A DNA stretch of 47,094 bases from an uncultured Eubacteriales bacterium (GTDB lineage Bacteria; Bacillota; Clostridia; Oscillospirales; CAG-382): the NCBI GenBank assembly GCA_900548115.1, contig URJL01000013.1, positions 1-47,094 on the forward strand, given 5' to 3'. How positions within the stretch are numbered: position 1 is the first letter of the stretch; each line of letters starts with the position of its first letter. Below the pieces are notes generated by a model. That model searched no databases. It was not told the DNA's origin and saw only the letters and a program-made list of their open reading frames with translations. This document shows, piece by piece, positions 26,018-34,396 of the stretch. A program made the position numbers and the translations under genes.

Positions 26018-26623
26018 TTACGGCAGGAACTGCAGAACCTTTTCCCATAACAAGCCGGAGATAAAGGGCTGAAAAAAGAACATAACCGCTCCGACCGTGC
26101 CGCAGATTAAGGAACAATCACTTGTTTTCGAATCAGACAAGATCCGCTTCGTAAATTTACCTGTTATCCGCCGTGCGATAAAATACCCGGCGATCGTGCC
26201 GAAAGTATTTGTTATAATATCGTTTATATCCGTAGTTCTGTACGTAAAAATCTGGGATATTTCAATAAGCAGTGTTGTTATCAATCCCGTTAAGGCAGCT
26301 TTTTTCAAGCTTCGGAACGGACTCCATAATATCGGTAAAAAGAAGCCGAACGGGATAAATAAAAGCACATTCAGACACGCATTTACAAAATCCGATGCCA
26401 TATAGGCAAAAGGAATCATGTTTACGGTAAAATCCGTTTTCAGCGATGTCACGCTCGGAAAACCGACCAGTGCTAGAAGCGCGGTGAGATAAAAGCCGAA
26501 TACCGTATAGAGTACGGTTCGCTTCCAATCGTGAAAACAAAGCTTATTGTATAGGCAGAAAAGGGGAATCACAAAAACCGCTGCCGCTGCAATTTCGATC
26601 AGCGCGCCGTATATTCTGTACAC
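26018..26623 (-). CDS. VanZ-like membrane protein
   Basis: A 201-residue membrane protein with about five hydrophobic segments. The family pattern is VNMIPF (residues about 68-73), then NVLLFIPFGFFLPIL and LIEISQIFTYRTTDINDIITNTFGTIAGY, where DINDIITNTFG is the most characteristic VanZ stretch. VanZ of enterococci raises teicoplanin tolerance, but most homologues are uncharacterised and no resistance should be assumed. The start is a GTG with GAGGGGACGA before it. It stands between yggS and the HlyD-like gene in an otherwise conserved division cluster and is likely an insertion there. Confidence 0.85.
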   Translation of the reverse strand: MYRIYGALIEIAAAAVFVIPLFCLYNKLCFHDWKRTVLYTVFGFYLTALLALVGFPSVTSLKTDFTVNMIPFAYMASDFVNACLNVLLFIPFGFFLPILWSPFRSLKKAALTGLITTLLIEISQIFTYRTTDINDIITNTFGTIAGYFIARRITGKFTKRILSDSKTSDCSLICGTVGAVMFFFQPFISGLLWEKVLQFLP

Positions 26624-26700
26624 TTCGTCCCCTCACCCCGGCTTTCGATTTAGCTCTTTGTTTTCCCATACTTTCGTGTTTATCCCGTTTATCCGTTTTT

Positions 26701-28044
26701 TCATCCGATCCGCTTTCCGTCGTACAGCACCTTTCCGCCGACGATAACGTTGTCGTACAGCGAAAGGTACGGATAACGCTTCGGCTCGTTTTGAACGGCG
26801 CTTCCGCTCTCACTTTGTGCGTTTTCGGAATTCTCGGAATCGGAGCCGTCGGCATTTTCGAGCGCGTCGGCGTTCTTTTCCTCGTCGCTTTCGTAGCGGA
26901 TAATATACGACTCATCCATGCTGAAGATTTCCTCCGCACGCTTGAAATACACGGCGTCGCCCGTCAGGACGTAAACGCCCTTCGTACCGTCGGGCAGCAT
27001 GCGGATGGCGGAGCGCGGTATTTTCAGTCCCTCGTAGCGGACGCTCACGATCTGCACCTTTTGCATGCGGGTGTAGGAAAATCCCTCGGGCATATCGTTT
27101 GAGGTGAAGATCAAAACATCCTCGGGCTTGTCGGTCTCGGAAATAATGCGCGTAAGCTCCATTTTCAGCGAAATGCCCGACGCATACGGGAAAAGAACGG
27201 TGTAACTTTTTCCCGCTTCGAAGGAAGCGGTCGAGGAGCGGGGGAGCGCGCAGAGAACATACCAGCGGCTGTCGGTGACGATCTTGCCGGCGTTCGCGCC
27301 GTTGTTCAGCAGCGCTTCGTCGGGCGACGAGGCGAGTACGGCGCAAAAGCCGTCGTAGTCAAGGTCGGAAAGTGCGGAGGGCAAAAGTGTGTTTTCGTAT
27401 CCGTCCGCAATGCTGTAATAATAACCCGACGAGGGCGAAAAAACGCGGTTGTAGGCGTTGCCCGCGCTTGCGGCGAGACGTACGCGCTCCTGCTCGAGCG
27501 TTCGTATTTCTCCCTCGAAGGAAATGCCGTTTTTCACGGCGTACAGTTTGTTCAAGCGGATCAAAAGCTCGTTTTTGCGGTTCACGCAATCGGCAAGATC
27601 GTTTTGCGACTTGCTCTTGCGAAGCGTGTCGAGCGTTTCGTTTTTGTCTTTTTCGAGCTTTGCGACGTCGGCGGAAAAGTATTCCTGATCGACCGTACTG
27701 CTCTCCAAAATGCGCACCTTGCGGTCGATCTCGTCCATGCGCGCCTTGGTCGCCGTGTCGGCGGCGTTTTCGTAGACGTTCGCGACCTCCATGCCCGCCG
27801 AGACCTTCTCGCCGTCCGATACCGTCGAAAGGATTGCGCCGTGAAGATCGGTTTTCAGCACCTGTTCGGAACGCACGATATAGCCCGTTGCGGAGAGTGT
27901 GTTTTCGTAAGTGACGGGCATCGCCGTTTCGGTCTCGACCGTCTCGCGGGAGAAGCCGATCACCTGACGGAACATATAATAAACGGCAAAGCAGCACAAA
28001 ATGACGATGCCGATTCCTTTAACGACGCGTTTCGGATCGAGCAT
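26701..28044 (-). CDS. HlyD-like membrane fusion/adaptor protein
   Basis: A 447-residue protein with one N-terminal membrane segment (about residues 9-27) and the body outside the membrane. The lipoyl-like half motif VTYENTLSATGYIVRSEQVLKTDLHGAI and the following SDGEKVSAGMEVANVYEN are the usual HlyD/AcrA opening, followed by a coiled coil (about residues 90-185) and a beta-barrel region. A C-terminal acidic tail (residues about 398-425) is low-complexity. No ABC transporter or channel gene is adjacent, so its partner is unknown. In Clostridia such a gene often neighbours sepF, which suggests an envelope role; this is inference. Confidence 0.8.
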   Translation of the reverse strand: MLDPKRVVKGIGIVILCCFAVYYMFRQVIGFSRETVETETAMPVTYENTLSATGYIVRSEQVLKTDLHGAILSTVSDGEKVSAGMEVANVYENAADTATKARMDEIDRKVRILESSTVDQEYFSADVAKLEKDKNETLDTLRKSKSQNDLADCVNRKNELLIRLNKLYAVKNGISFEGEIRTLEQERVRLAASAGNAYNRVFSPSSGYYYSIADGYENTLLPSALSDLDYDGFCAVLASSPDEALLNNGANAGKIVTDSRWYVLCALPRSSTASFEAGKSYTVLFPYASGISLKMELTRIISETDKPEDVLIFTSNDMPEGFSYTRMQKVQIVSVRYEGLKIPRSAIRMLPDGTKGVYVLTGDAVYFKRAEEIFSMDESYIIRYESDEEKNADALENADGSDSENSENAQSESGSAVQNEPKRYPYLSLYDNVIVGGKVLYDGKRIG

Positions 28045-28092
28045 GTTTCTCCCCCTTTTCCTGTTTTTGTAAAGATTTATGTTTATGCGCGG

Positions 28093-29058
28093 TTACGGCG
28101 CACTCCAGATAAGCTCGGGCTTGAAAAATTCGCGGCACAGTCCGCTTACCTCGCAAAACAGCTCGTCCGCGCTTTTTCCGTCGACAAGAATATGCTTTGC
28201 CGACGGTTCGCGGCGAAACCATGTCATCTGCCGTTTGGCATAGCGGCGCGAGGCGGTCTTCAGTGCCTCCACACAGTCGGAAAGACTTGCCGTTCCCTCG
28301 AAATACGGGCGGAATTCTTTATATCCGATTGCCTGTCCTGCCGTCACCGTGTCGAACAGTCCTTTTTCGTAAAGGTTTTGCACCTCGGTAAGAAGCCCCT
28401 GCTCCATCATCACGTCCACGCGGCGGTTGATGCGCTCATACAGCTTTTCGCGGTCGGCATATTCAAGGACCAAAACGAGCGAATCGAACTTTTTCGGCAG
28501 AAGGCGGGAGCTTTTCTGCCACTGCGAGATGGGCATTCCCGACGATTTGTAGACCTCCAGCGCGCGAATGACGCGCTTTACGTTGCGGTAATCGATCTTT
28601 TCCGCCGATTCGGGGTCGACCGCGGCGAGTTTTCTGTGCAGAGCCTCCGCACCGTTTTCCGCGGCAAACGCCTTTAATTCCTCGCGGTATTCGGGAAGAT
28701 TTTGCATACTGCCGAACTGAGTCGAATGAACCACCGCGTCGATATATAAGCCTGTCCCGCCGCAGAAGAAGGGGAGATGCTCACGCGCATAGATGTTACG
28801 TATGCACTGCTCGGCGCTCTCGGCGTATTCGACCACCGAAAACGGATCGTGAATGTCGAGAATGTCAATCATGTGGTGCTTTACCCGCGCCCGCTCCTCT
28901 TTGGTCGGTTTTGCCGTTCCGATGTCCATCCCGCGGTAGAGCTGCATGGAGTCGCACGAGACGATCTCGCCCGAAAACGCTTCGGCAAGCGAGAGCGAAA
29001 GCGCCGTTTTTCCGACCGCCGTCGGCCCCGTTATAAAAGCGATCTTCGTATAAGTCAT
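28093..29058 (-). CDS. miaA: tRNA dimethylallyltransferase
   Basis: A 321-residue enzyme adding a dimethylallyl group from DMAPP to N6 of adenosine 37 in tRNAs reading codons that start with U. The P-loop is ITGPTAVGKTALS (residues 9-21), followed by DSMQLYRGMDIGTAKPT, the HHMIDI segment and CGGTGLYIDAVV. The substrate arch and C-terminal KRQMTWFRRE motif are present. The ATG at 29058 has GAAAGGATTCACGC before it; an upstream in-frame ATG at 29214 lies ahead of the promoter and is rejected. It is the first gene of the long minus-strand block and uses the ispE product pathway for DMAPP. Confidence 0.95.
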   Translation of the reverse strand: MTYTKIAFITGPTAVGKTALSLSLAEAFSGEIVSCDSMQLYRGMDIGTAKPTKEERARVKHHMIDILDIHDPFSVVEYAESAEQCIRNIYAREHLPFFCGGTGLYIDAVVHSTQFGSMQNLPEYREELKAFAAENGAEALHRKLAAVDPESAEKIDYRNVKRVIRALEVYKSSGMPISQWQKSSRLLPKKFDSLVLVLEYADREKLYERINRRVDVMMEQGLLTEVQNLYEKGLFDTVTAGQAIGYKEFRPYFEGTASLSDCVEALKTASRRYAKRQMTWFRREPSAKHILVDGKSADELFCEVSGLCREFFKPELIWSAP

Positions 29059-29139
29059 GCGTGAATCCTTTCCGCCGCGTCCCGACACCCGAAAGCGTTT
29101 TTGGCGGGCGCCGAAAGCAAAGTCGTTTTTCAACAGATC

Positions 29140-29168
29140 ATTATAACACATCCCTGTCGAAATTGCAA
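29140..29168 (-). promoter_or_regulatory. Promoter for miaA and the minus-strand block
   Basis: On the minus strand, -35 TTGCAA (29163-29168), 17-base spacer and a consensus -10 TATAAT (29140-29145). The leader to the miaA ATG is about 75 bases. Confidence 0.8.
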
Positions 29169-29258
29169 CCGCCCGCACACATTTCGCCGACGGTTTTTTC
29201 TCAAAACGGGGCATAGCTTGCTTTTTCCTGCTTTTTTCGCGAAAAGCTTGATTTTTTA

Positions 29259-29287
29259 TTGACTTTTTTTCATTTCACTGGTATAAT
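29259..29287 (+). promoter_or_regulatory. Promoter for the ThuA-like gene
   Basis: -35 TTGACT (29259-29264), 17-base spacer, -10 TATAAT (29282-29287). GAAAGGGGAATTTACTC precedes the ATG at 29347. Confidence 0.8.
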
Positions 29288-29346
29288 GACGCTGTATTCC
29301 AAATCGCCCGCAGACTTTTCGGGCGTTGTGAAAGGGGAATTTACTC

Positions 29347-30072
29347 ATGAATAGTAAAATTCGCGTTACGATCTTTAACGAAAATTTCCACGACAAAGAA
29401 GAAAACGTAAAGAAAATTTATCCGAACGGTCTTCACGGCGCCATCAAAGAAGCGCTGGAGGAGGACGGACGTTTTGAAGTGACCTTGGCGCTTCAGGATA
29501 TGCCCGGCTGCGGTCTTTCGGACGAGGTCTTAAACAACACCGACGTTCTTTTCTGGTGGGGACACGTCAAGCATCACGAGGTGCCCGACGACGTGGTAAA
29601 CCGCGTTCACGCACGCGTACTTGCCGGTATGGGTATGGTCGTTCTGCACTCGGGTCATTTCTCGAAGATCTTCCAAAAGCTCATGGGCACGGGCTGCAAC
29701 CTCAAATGGCGCGAGACGGGCGACCTTGAGCGCGTTTGGGTCGTAAAGCCTTCGCATCCCATCGCGGCGGGACTCGGCGACTATTTCGAGCTTCCGCACG
29801 AGGAGACCTACGGCGAGCATTTCGACATTCCCGAACCCGACGAGCTTGTCTTTACGAGCTGGTTCTCGGGCGGCGAAATATTCCGCAGCGGCTGCTGCTT
29901 TGAGCGCGGAAACGGAAAAATCTTCTATTTCCAGCCCGGTCACGAGACCTTCCCGACTTATTACGACAAAAATGTCCGCAAGGTTCTTGTCAATGCGGCT
30001 TTGTGGGTAAGCGGTCCCCGCGGCGCATATCAGACCTACGGTTTCTGGAAGCTCGACGAATATCAGAAGTAA
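29347..30072 (+). CDS. ThuA-like domain protein
   Basis: A 241-residue protein of the ThuA (trehalose utilisation) group, which has a glutamine-amidotransferase-like fold. VTIFNENFHDKE, DVLFWWGHVKHHEV, VVLHSGHFSKIF, HPIAAGLGDYFELPHEETYGEHFDIPEP and YFQPGHETFPTYYD are the family blocks. The enzymatic role of ThuA proteins is not settled; Sinorhizobium ThuA takes part in trehalose/sucrose catabolism. It has its own promoter and terminator and is monocistronic. It neighbours a MATE exporter and an aldose epimerase, but nothing shows a shared pathway. Confidence 0.9.
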   Translation: MNSKIRVTIFNENFHDKEENVKKIYPNGLHGAIKEALEEDGRFEVTLALQDMPGCGLSDEVLNNTDVLFWWGHVKHHEVPDDVVNRVHARVLAGMGMVVLHSGHFSKIFQKLMGTGCNLKWRETGDLERVWVVKPSHPIAAGLGDYFELPHEETYGEHFDIPEPDELVFTSWFSGGEIFRSGCCFERGNGKIFYFQPGHETFPTYYDKNVRKVLVNAALWVSGPRGAYQTYGFWKLDEYQK

Positions 30073-30080
30073 AAATGCTC

Positions 30081-30116
30081 GGAACCGTGTGCCCTTCGCA
30101 TGCGGTTCCCTTTTTT
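30081..30116 (+). terminator. Terminator after the ThuA-like gene
   Basis: A 12-bp stem with two G-U pairs (30081-30092 with 30098-30109), a five-base loop and a T6 run. Confidence 0.88.
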
Positions 30117-30137
30117 CTCATAAGGTTGTAATACAGT

Positions 30138-31478
30138 ATGATCACCGTACAAACAAAATTTTCCAATTCGTATCTCGCAAAGCTGATCGCTCCGCTTGTC
30201 GTCAGCACGCTTCTTGCCAGCGCCGTGGGTATCATCGACACGCTCATGATCTCGGGATTGGGCGAGGCGAGCGTATCGGGCGTTTCGATGGTCAATCAGA
30301 TCAATCTTCTGCTCATCAATATTTTTGCGGCGCTTGCGACCGGTGGTGCGGTCGTCACTTCACAGCTTTTGGGAGCAAAGCGTGAGGAAACGGCACACAA
30401 AAGCGCAAAACAGCTCATTTTTGCGGGACTTGTCATTTCGCTTGTCATCGCGGCGGTTTTTATTGTATTCAGCGACGAGATTTTGCGCCTTTGCTATCCG
30501 AAGCTTGAGACCGAGACCGAAAAGGCGGCGCAGACGTATCTTTTCATCACGGCGTTTTCTTATCCGTTTCTGGCGGTCGAAAACTGCTGCGGCGCGTTGT
30601 TCCGTTCATTCGGGAAGTCGGGATACTGTATGTATTCCTCGCTTTTCTGCAATATCGTCAACATCATCGGCAACGCCTATCTCATTTATGTTTTGAATAT
30701 CGGCGTTGCGGGCGCCGCGATCGCTACGGTCGCGGGACGACTGTTCGGCACGGTTCTTATGCTGATTTGGATCTCGGGAAAGAAAAGCCCGATACGGCTG
30801 AACTTTTTCGAGCGTTTTCGTCCCGACGCGGGGCTGATCCGCCGCATTCTTACAATCGGGATTCCGAGCGGAATTGAAAACGGCATTTTTCAGCTCGGAC
30901 GGCTTTTGGTCATGAGCATCATATCGCAGTACAGCCTTGTCCACACGACGGCAAACGCCGTGGCGAACGATCTGGACACTTTCGGCTGTGTGTTCGGTGC
31001 CTCCATGAATCTTGCCGCCATCACGATCATCGGGCAATGCGTCGGCGCGCACGATTTTGACGGCGTGAAATATTATGCGAAAAAGCTTCTCGCCATCGAG
31101 TACTTTGTCGGCTTTTTCTTCTATGCCTCGACCATCGTTTTTATTACGCCCATCCTTTCGTGGTACCATCTCGACGGCGACACGGCGGCACTTACCCAAA
31201 CACTCGTCACCATGCATAACGGCATCGGCATGCTGGTCTGGCCGCTTGCCTTCACCGTTCCGAACTTTTTGCGGGCGGCAAACGATGTAAAATTTACCAT
31301 GATCGTTTCGGTCACCTCCATGCTTGTCTGCCGCGTGGGCATCAGTTATTTTCTGCACACGCAATATCACCTCGGCGCACTCGGCGTCTGGTACGGAATG
31401 ATCATCGACTGGATCTGCCGCCTTTCCTTCTTCGTTGTGCGCTTTTTGCGCGGAAGCTGGAAAAAATTCTGTATGTGA
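30138..31478 (+). CDS. MATE family efflux transporter
   Basis: A 446-residue antiporter with about twelve membrane segments in two homologous bundles, of the multidrug and toxin extrusion family (NorM/DinF-like). Early segments show LIAPLVVSTLLASAVGIIDTLMISGLGEASVSGVSMVNQ with the usual loop, and the second half starts with RILTIGIPSGIENGIFQLGRLL. Such exporters use Na+ or H+ gradients to expel cationic compounds; the substrate here is unknown. The ribosome-binding site is weak (AAGG, 13 bases before the ATG). The aldose epimerase gene starts 41 bases downstream. Confidence 0.92.
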   Translation: MITVQTKFSNSYLAKLIAPLVVSTLLASAVGIIDTLMISGLGEASVSGVSMVNQINLLLINIFAALATGGAVVTSQLLGAKREETAHKSAKQLIFAGLVISLVIAAVFIVFSDEILRLCYPKLETETEKAAQTYLFITAFSYPFLAVENCCGALFRSFGKSGYCMYSSLFCNIVNIIGNAYLIYVLNIGVAGAAIATVAGRLFGTVLMLIWISGKKSPIRLNFFERFRPDAGLIRRILTIGIPSGIENGIFQLGRLLVMSIISQYSLVHTTANAVANDLDTFGCVFGASMNLAAITIIGQCVGAHDFDGVKYYAKKLLAIEYFVGFFFYASTIVFITPILSWYHLDGDTAALTQTLVTMHNGIGMLVWPLAFTVPNFLRAANDVKFTMIVSVTSMLVCRVGISYFLHTQYHLGALGVWYGMIIDWICRLSFFVVRFLRGSWKKFCM

Positions 31479-31519
31479 TCTCATCTTTGACTATATAACA
31501 AAAGGAGAATTTCAGCATT

Positions 31520-32383
31520 ATGACCGAGTATTCCTTATCCAACGGACTTTTGACGGCAAAGATATTAAGGCACGGAGCCGAGCTTTGCAGTCTGAAAAAC
31601 GCGGAGGGAAAAGAATTTATTTTCCGCGACACCTCGATTTGGAACGGTTCGGCGCCGGTTTTGTTCCCCGTGTGCGGCGGACTGCGCGACGACAAATTTG
31701 TCTTCGAGGGCAAAGAGTACGAAATGCCGAAGCACGGCTTTGCAAAGCTTTCGGATTTCGAGGCGGAAAAAATCGAAAAGGAGAGCGCGACGTTCCTTTT
31801 GAAGGATACAGAAGAAACGCGGAAGATCTATCCGTTTTCCTTCGAATTCCGTGTGCGCTTTACCCTGCACGACGACAGCCTTGTCGTCGAATATATTACC
31901 AAAAACACGGGCAAAACCGAGATGTATTATTCGGTCGGCGCACACGAAGCGTACCTTTGCCCCGAGGGGATCGAGCAGTATGCGCTCACCTTTGACAAAA
32001 AGGAGACGCTCGACGCACATTTCGTGCGCGGAACGCTGGTCGATCACGAGACTTACCCCGTTCTGAAAGGGGAGGACACGCTCCCGCTGCGCTACCGTGA
32101 CTACGCGGTCGACGCGCTCGTATTTTCGCGCTTCCATTCCCACGGCGTGACCCTTTCGGCAAACGACGGCTCGCGCATCCTGCGGGTCGATTTTCCCGAC
32201 AGTACCCACCTTCTTTTGTGGACGACCCATAATGTCGACGCCCCGTATATCTGCATCGAACCGTGGAACGGCATGCCCGATTTTATCGATTCCGATTACG
32301 ATATCCGCAAACGCCCCGGCATTCTTTCTCTGGAAGCGGGGGAGGAAAAGACCGTCACGCATACCATCACCGTAATAAAGTAA
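31520..32383 (+). CDS. Aldose 1-epimerase family protein (LacX-like)
   Basis: A 287-residue galactose-mutarotase-fold protein, expected to interconvert sugar anomers or bind sugar phosphates. LKNAEGKEFIFRDTSIWNGSAPVLFPVCGGLRDD is the characteristic opening, HGFAKLSDFE follows with the conserved histidine, SVGAHEAYLCPEG carries the second histidine region, and CIEPWNGMPDFID contains the catalytic-type glutamate. It resembles the LacX/YihR subgroup more than GalM. AAAGGAGAATTTCAGCATT precedes the ATG. It probably shares a transcript with the MATE gene and ends at a strong terminator. Confidence 0.9.
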   Translation: MTEYSLSNGLLTAKILRHGAELCSLKNAEGKEFIFRDTSIWNGSAPVLFPVCGGLRDDKFVFEGKEYEMPKHGFAKLSDFEAEKIEKESATFLLKDTEETRKIYPFSFEFRVRFTLHDDSLVVEYITKNTGKTEMYYSVGAHEAYLCPEGIEQYALTFDKKETLDAHFVRGTLVDHETYPVLKGEDTLPLRYRDYAVDALVFSRFHSHGVTLSANDGSRILRVDFPDSTHLLLWTTHNVDAPYICIEPWNGMPDFIDSDYDIRKRPGILSLEAGEEKTVTHTITVIK

Positions 32384-32392
32384 AAAGCTCAG

Positions 32393-32420
32393 AAAAAATC
32401 CGCCGAAAGGCGGATTTTTT
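32393..32420. terminator. Terminator after the aldose epimerase gene
   Basis: Perfect 12-bp stem (32393-32404 with 32409-32420, arm AAAAAATCCGCC) with a GAAA tetraloop and T6, suitable in either direction. Confidence 0.92.
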
Positions 32421-32509
32421 GATTCTGTTGTATATAGTCGCCGCAGGAAACATAATATCGAAGCAAAAGCAATAAATCGGATATATATTGTAAAATTATA
32501 ATAAAAGTC

Positions 32510-32538
32510 TTGACGATTTCCATGAAAAATGATATACT
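32510..32538 (+). promoter_or_regulatory. Promoter for the leucine-rich-repeat protein
   Basis: -35 TTGACG (32510-32515), 17-base spacer, -10 TATACT (32533-32538). This excludes the in-frame ATG at 32539 as a start. Confidence 0.8.
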
Positions 32539-32589
32539 TTGAACAAGAAGAGACGAAACAGTACCCAATCACAGTATGAAGGAGAAAAA

Positions 32590-34335
32590 ATGATGAATCG
32601 CAAAAGAAATGTACTTTCTGCCTGCATTTTTACCTGTATCGCTGTCGCGATGTTTCTGTTTCTGTTTGCGTTTTCCGCTGCGGCGGAAACATACGGCGAT
32701 CTTTCGTACGAAATCATAATGGGAAAAAGCGTGAGGATCACCGGATGCGCCGGCAGCGCTTCTTACGTTGTCATTCCGGAGACCATTGAGGATCTTCCTG
32801 TGGGCAGTATTGCCGAGAGGGCGTTTGCAAATCATACCGAACTTAGGTCGGTCACGATCCCCGGAACGGTGAAATGGCTTTATCGCGCAACCTTCGAGGG
32901 CTGTACGAACCTTTCCGATGTTGTTATTCAAAACGGAGTCGAATACCTGCAAGACGGGGCTTTCGGCAGGTGCAGCGCTTTGGTCAGCATCAATATTCCT
33001 GAGAGCGTAAAACAGCTTTCTGCCCAAACCTTCAACGGCTGTTCCGGACTGTATTCGATTTTTGTCGACGAAAACAACGCAAAGTTTTCTTCGGACGAAC
33101 AGGGATTTCTCTACGATAAAGAGAAAACCATACTGGTCTGCTTGCCCAACGCGATCGTCGGCTCTGTAACGATTCCGGAGAGCGTGACCGAGATACGTGA
33201 GTTTGCCGCTGCCGAATGTGCTTCCGTTTCTCAAATTCATTTTCCCGAAAGCCTTGAAAAAATCCAGCCTTTTGCATTTTTTGCCTGCACGAATCTGCGC
33301 ACGGTCCAACTCCCGAAAAGCGTGACCTTTGTGGGTTCGTCGGCTTTTGCGGCATGTTATTCGCTTCAAACCATTTCGGTCGACTCGGAAAACACGAAGT
33401 TCAGCGCCGATACATACGGCGTCCTTTACGATAAGGACAAAACAGCGCTTTGTGCGGCGCCGGGAGCGATTCGGAGTTATACGATTCCCGATGGTGTTCA
33501 AAAGATCGGCTCGTATGCGTTCTCCTATTGTACGAAGCTTTCCGAAATCAAAATACCCGACAGTGTTACGGCAATCCATACGTATGCGTTTAACGGTTGT
33601 TCAAAGTTGAAATCGGTCAGCACAAAAGCGGGGGTCGCCTCACACGCATTTAACGGCTGTTCGGAGCTTGTTTCCGCAGACGTCGGCGGTGCGGTCGGCG
33701 TTCAGGCTTTTCGCGACTGCAAAAATCTTGTTTCCGTTCAGGTAGCCGGCTCGATCGGATCCTACGCCTTTTACGGTTGTATCGCGCTCGAAGATGCCTC
33801 CATGGCGGAAGGAGCACAGATCATCGATACTTGTGCTTTTGCGGGGTGCGAAGCTCTTTCGACCGTAACGATTCCCGCAAGTCTTAAAAAAGTGAACGAG
33901 CGAGCGTTTTTCGGATGCTCCGCACTTTCGAATATCTATTACGAGGGATATCTGCATGAGTTTCAACAGATCGCGGTTCAACAATCGAACGAACCGTTTA
34001 ACAGTGCAACGGTTTATCCCCGACCGCTTGGCGACAATGCTTTGTCGGATGTTCTGTTGAAGCAAAACGGAAAAGAAGTGACCTCGTTGACAAGGTACGG
34101 TCTTGTCGAGGTGTCCTTTACGGCGAACGCTTCGGAGGCGGTTGCGGTCGTTGCGGTTTATGATGAGAACGGCTGTCTTTTGGATGCGAGCTTGATTCCC
34201 GTGAATGGCATGACCGTGGCAGATTATACCTTTAAAAATCGGCTGTATAATGTCTTTTCGGTTAAGGTGTTCTTAATGTCCGACTTTTTGCGAATGAGAT
34301 CGTACGGCGATACGACGATTTTTAAAACAGCTTAA
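32590..34335 (+). CDS. Secreted BspA-type leucine-rich-repeat protein
   Basis: A 581-residue exported protein. A signal peptide covers about residues 1-32 (positive MMNRKRN, hydrophobic core, AAA-ET cleavage). The mature part is at least fifteen BspA-type leucine-rich repeats of about 23 residues, each with a pattern like GCTNLSDVVIQNGVEYLQDG or CSALVSINIPESVKQL. Two repeats carry inserts with DKEKTILVCLPNAI and DKDKTALCAAPGAI, nearly the same motif. The last 100 residues form a non-repeat beta domain. BspA-like proteins bind host or bacterial surfaces in known cases. There is no LPXTG signal or S-layer domain, so it may be secreted freely. The ATG at 32590 follows AAGGAGAAAA. Confidence 0.9.
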   Translation: MMNRKRNVLSACIFTCIAVAMFLFLFAFSAAAETYGDLSYEIIMGKSVRITGCAGSASYVVIPETIEDLPVGSIAERAFANHTELRSVTIPGTVKWLYRATFEGCTNLSDVVIQNGVEYLQDGAFGRCSALVSINIPESVKQLSAQTFNGCSGLYSIFVDENNAKFSSDEQGFLYDKEKTILVCLPNAIVGSVTIPESVTEIREFAAAECASVSQIHFPESLEKIQPFAFFACTNLRTVQLPKSVTFVGSSAFAACYSLQTISVDSENTKFSADTYGVLYDKDKTALCAAPGAIRSYTIPDGVQKIGSYAFSYCTKLSEIKIPDSVTAIHTYAFNGCSKLKSVSTKAGVASHAFNGCSELVSADVGGAVGVQAFRDCKNLVSVQVAGSIGSYAFYGCIALEDASMAEGAQIIDTCAFAGCEALSTVTIPASLKKVNERAFFGCSALSNIYYEGYLHEFQQIAVQQSNEPFNSATVYPRPLGDNALSDVLLKQNGKEVTSLTRYGLVEVSFTANASEAVAVVAVYDENGCLLDASLIPVNGMTVADYTFKNRLYNVFSVKVFLMSDFLRMRSYGDTTIFKTA

Positions 34336-34355
34336 ACGACCCGCGGTCGCACAAA

Positions 34356-34395
34356 AAATACCGCACGACGGATTTTCCGTCGTGCGGTATTTCTC
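34356..34395. terminator. Bidirectional terminator between convergent genes
   Basis: Perfect 17-bp stem (34356-34372 with 34376-34392) with a TTT loop; A-rich left and T-rich right flanks serve both the leucine-rich-repeat gene and the M23 peptidase gene. Confidence 0.92.
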
Positions 34396-34396
34396 T

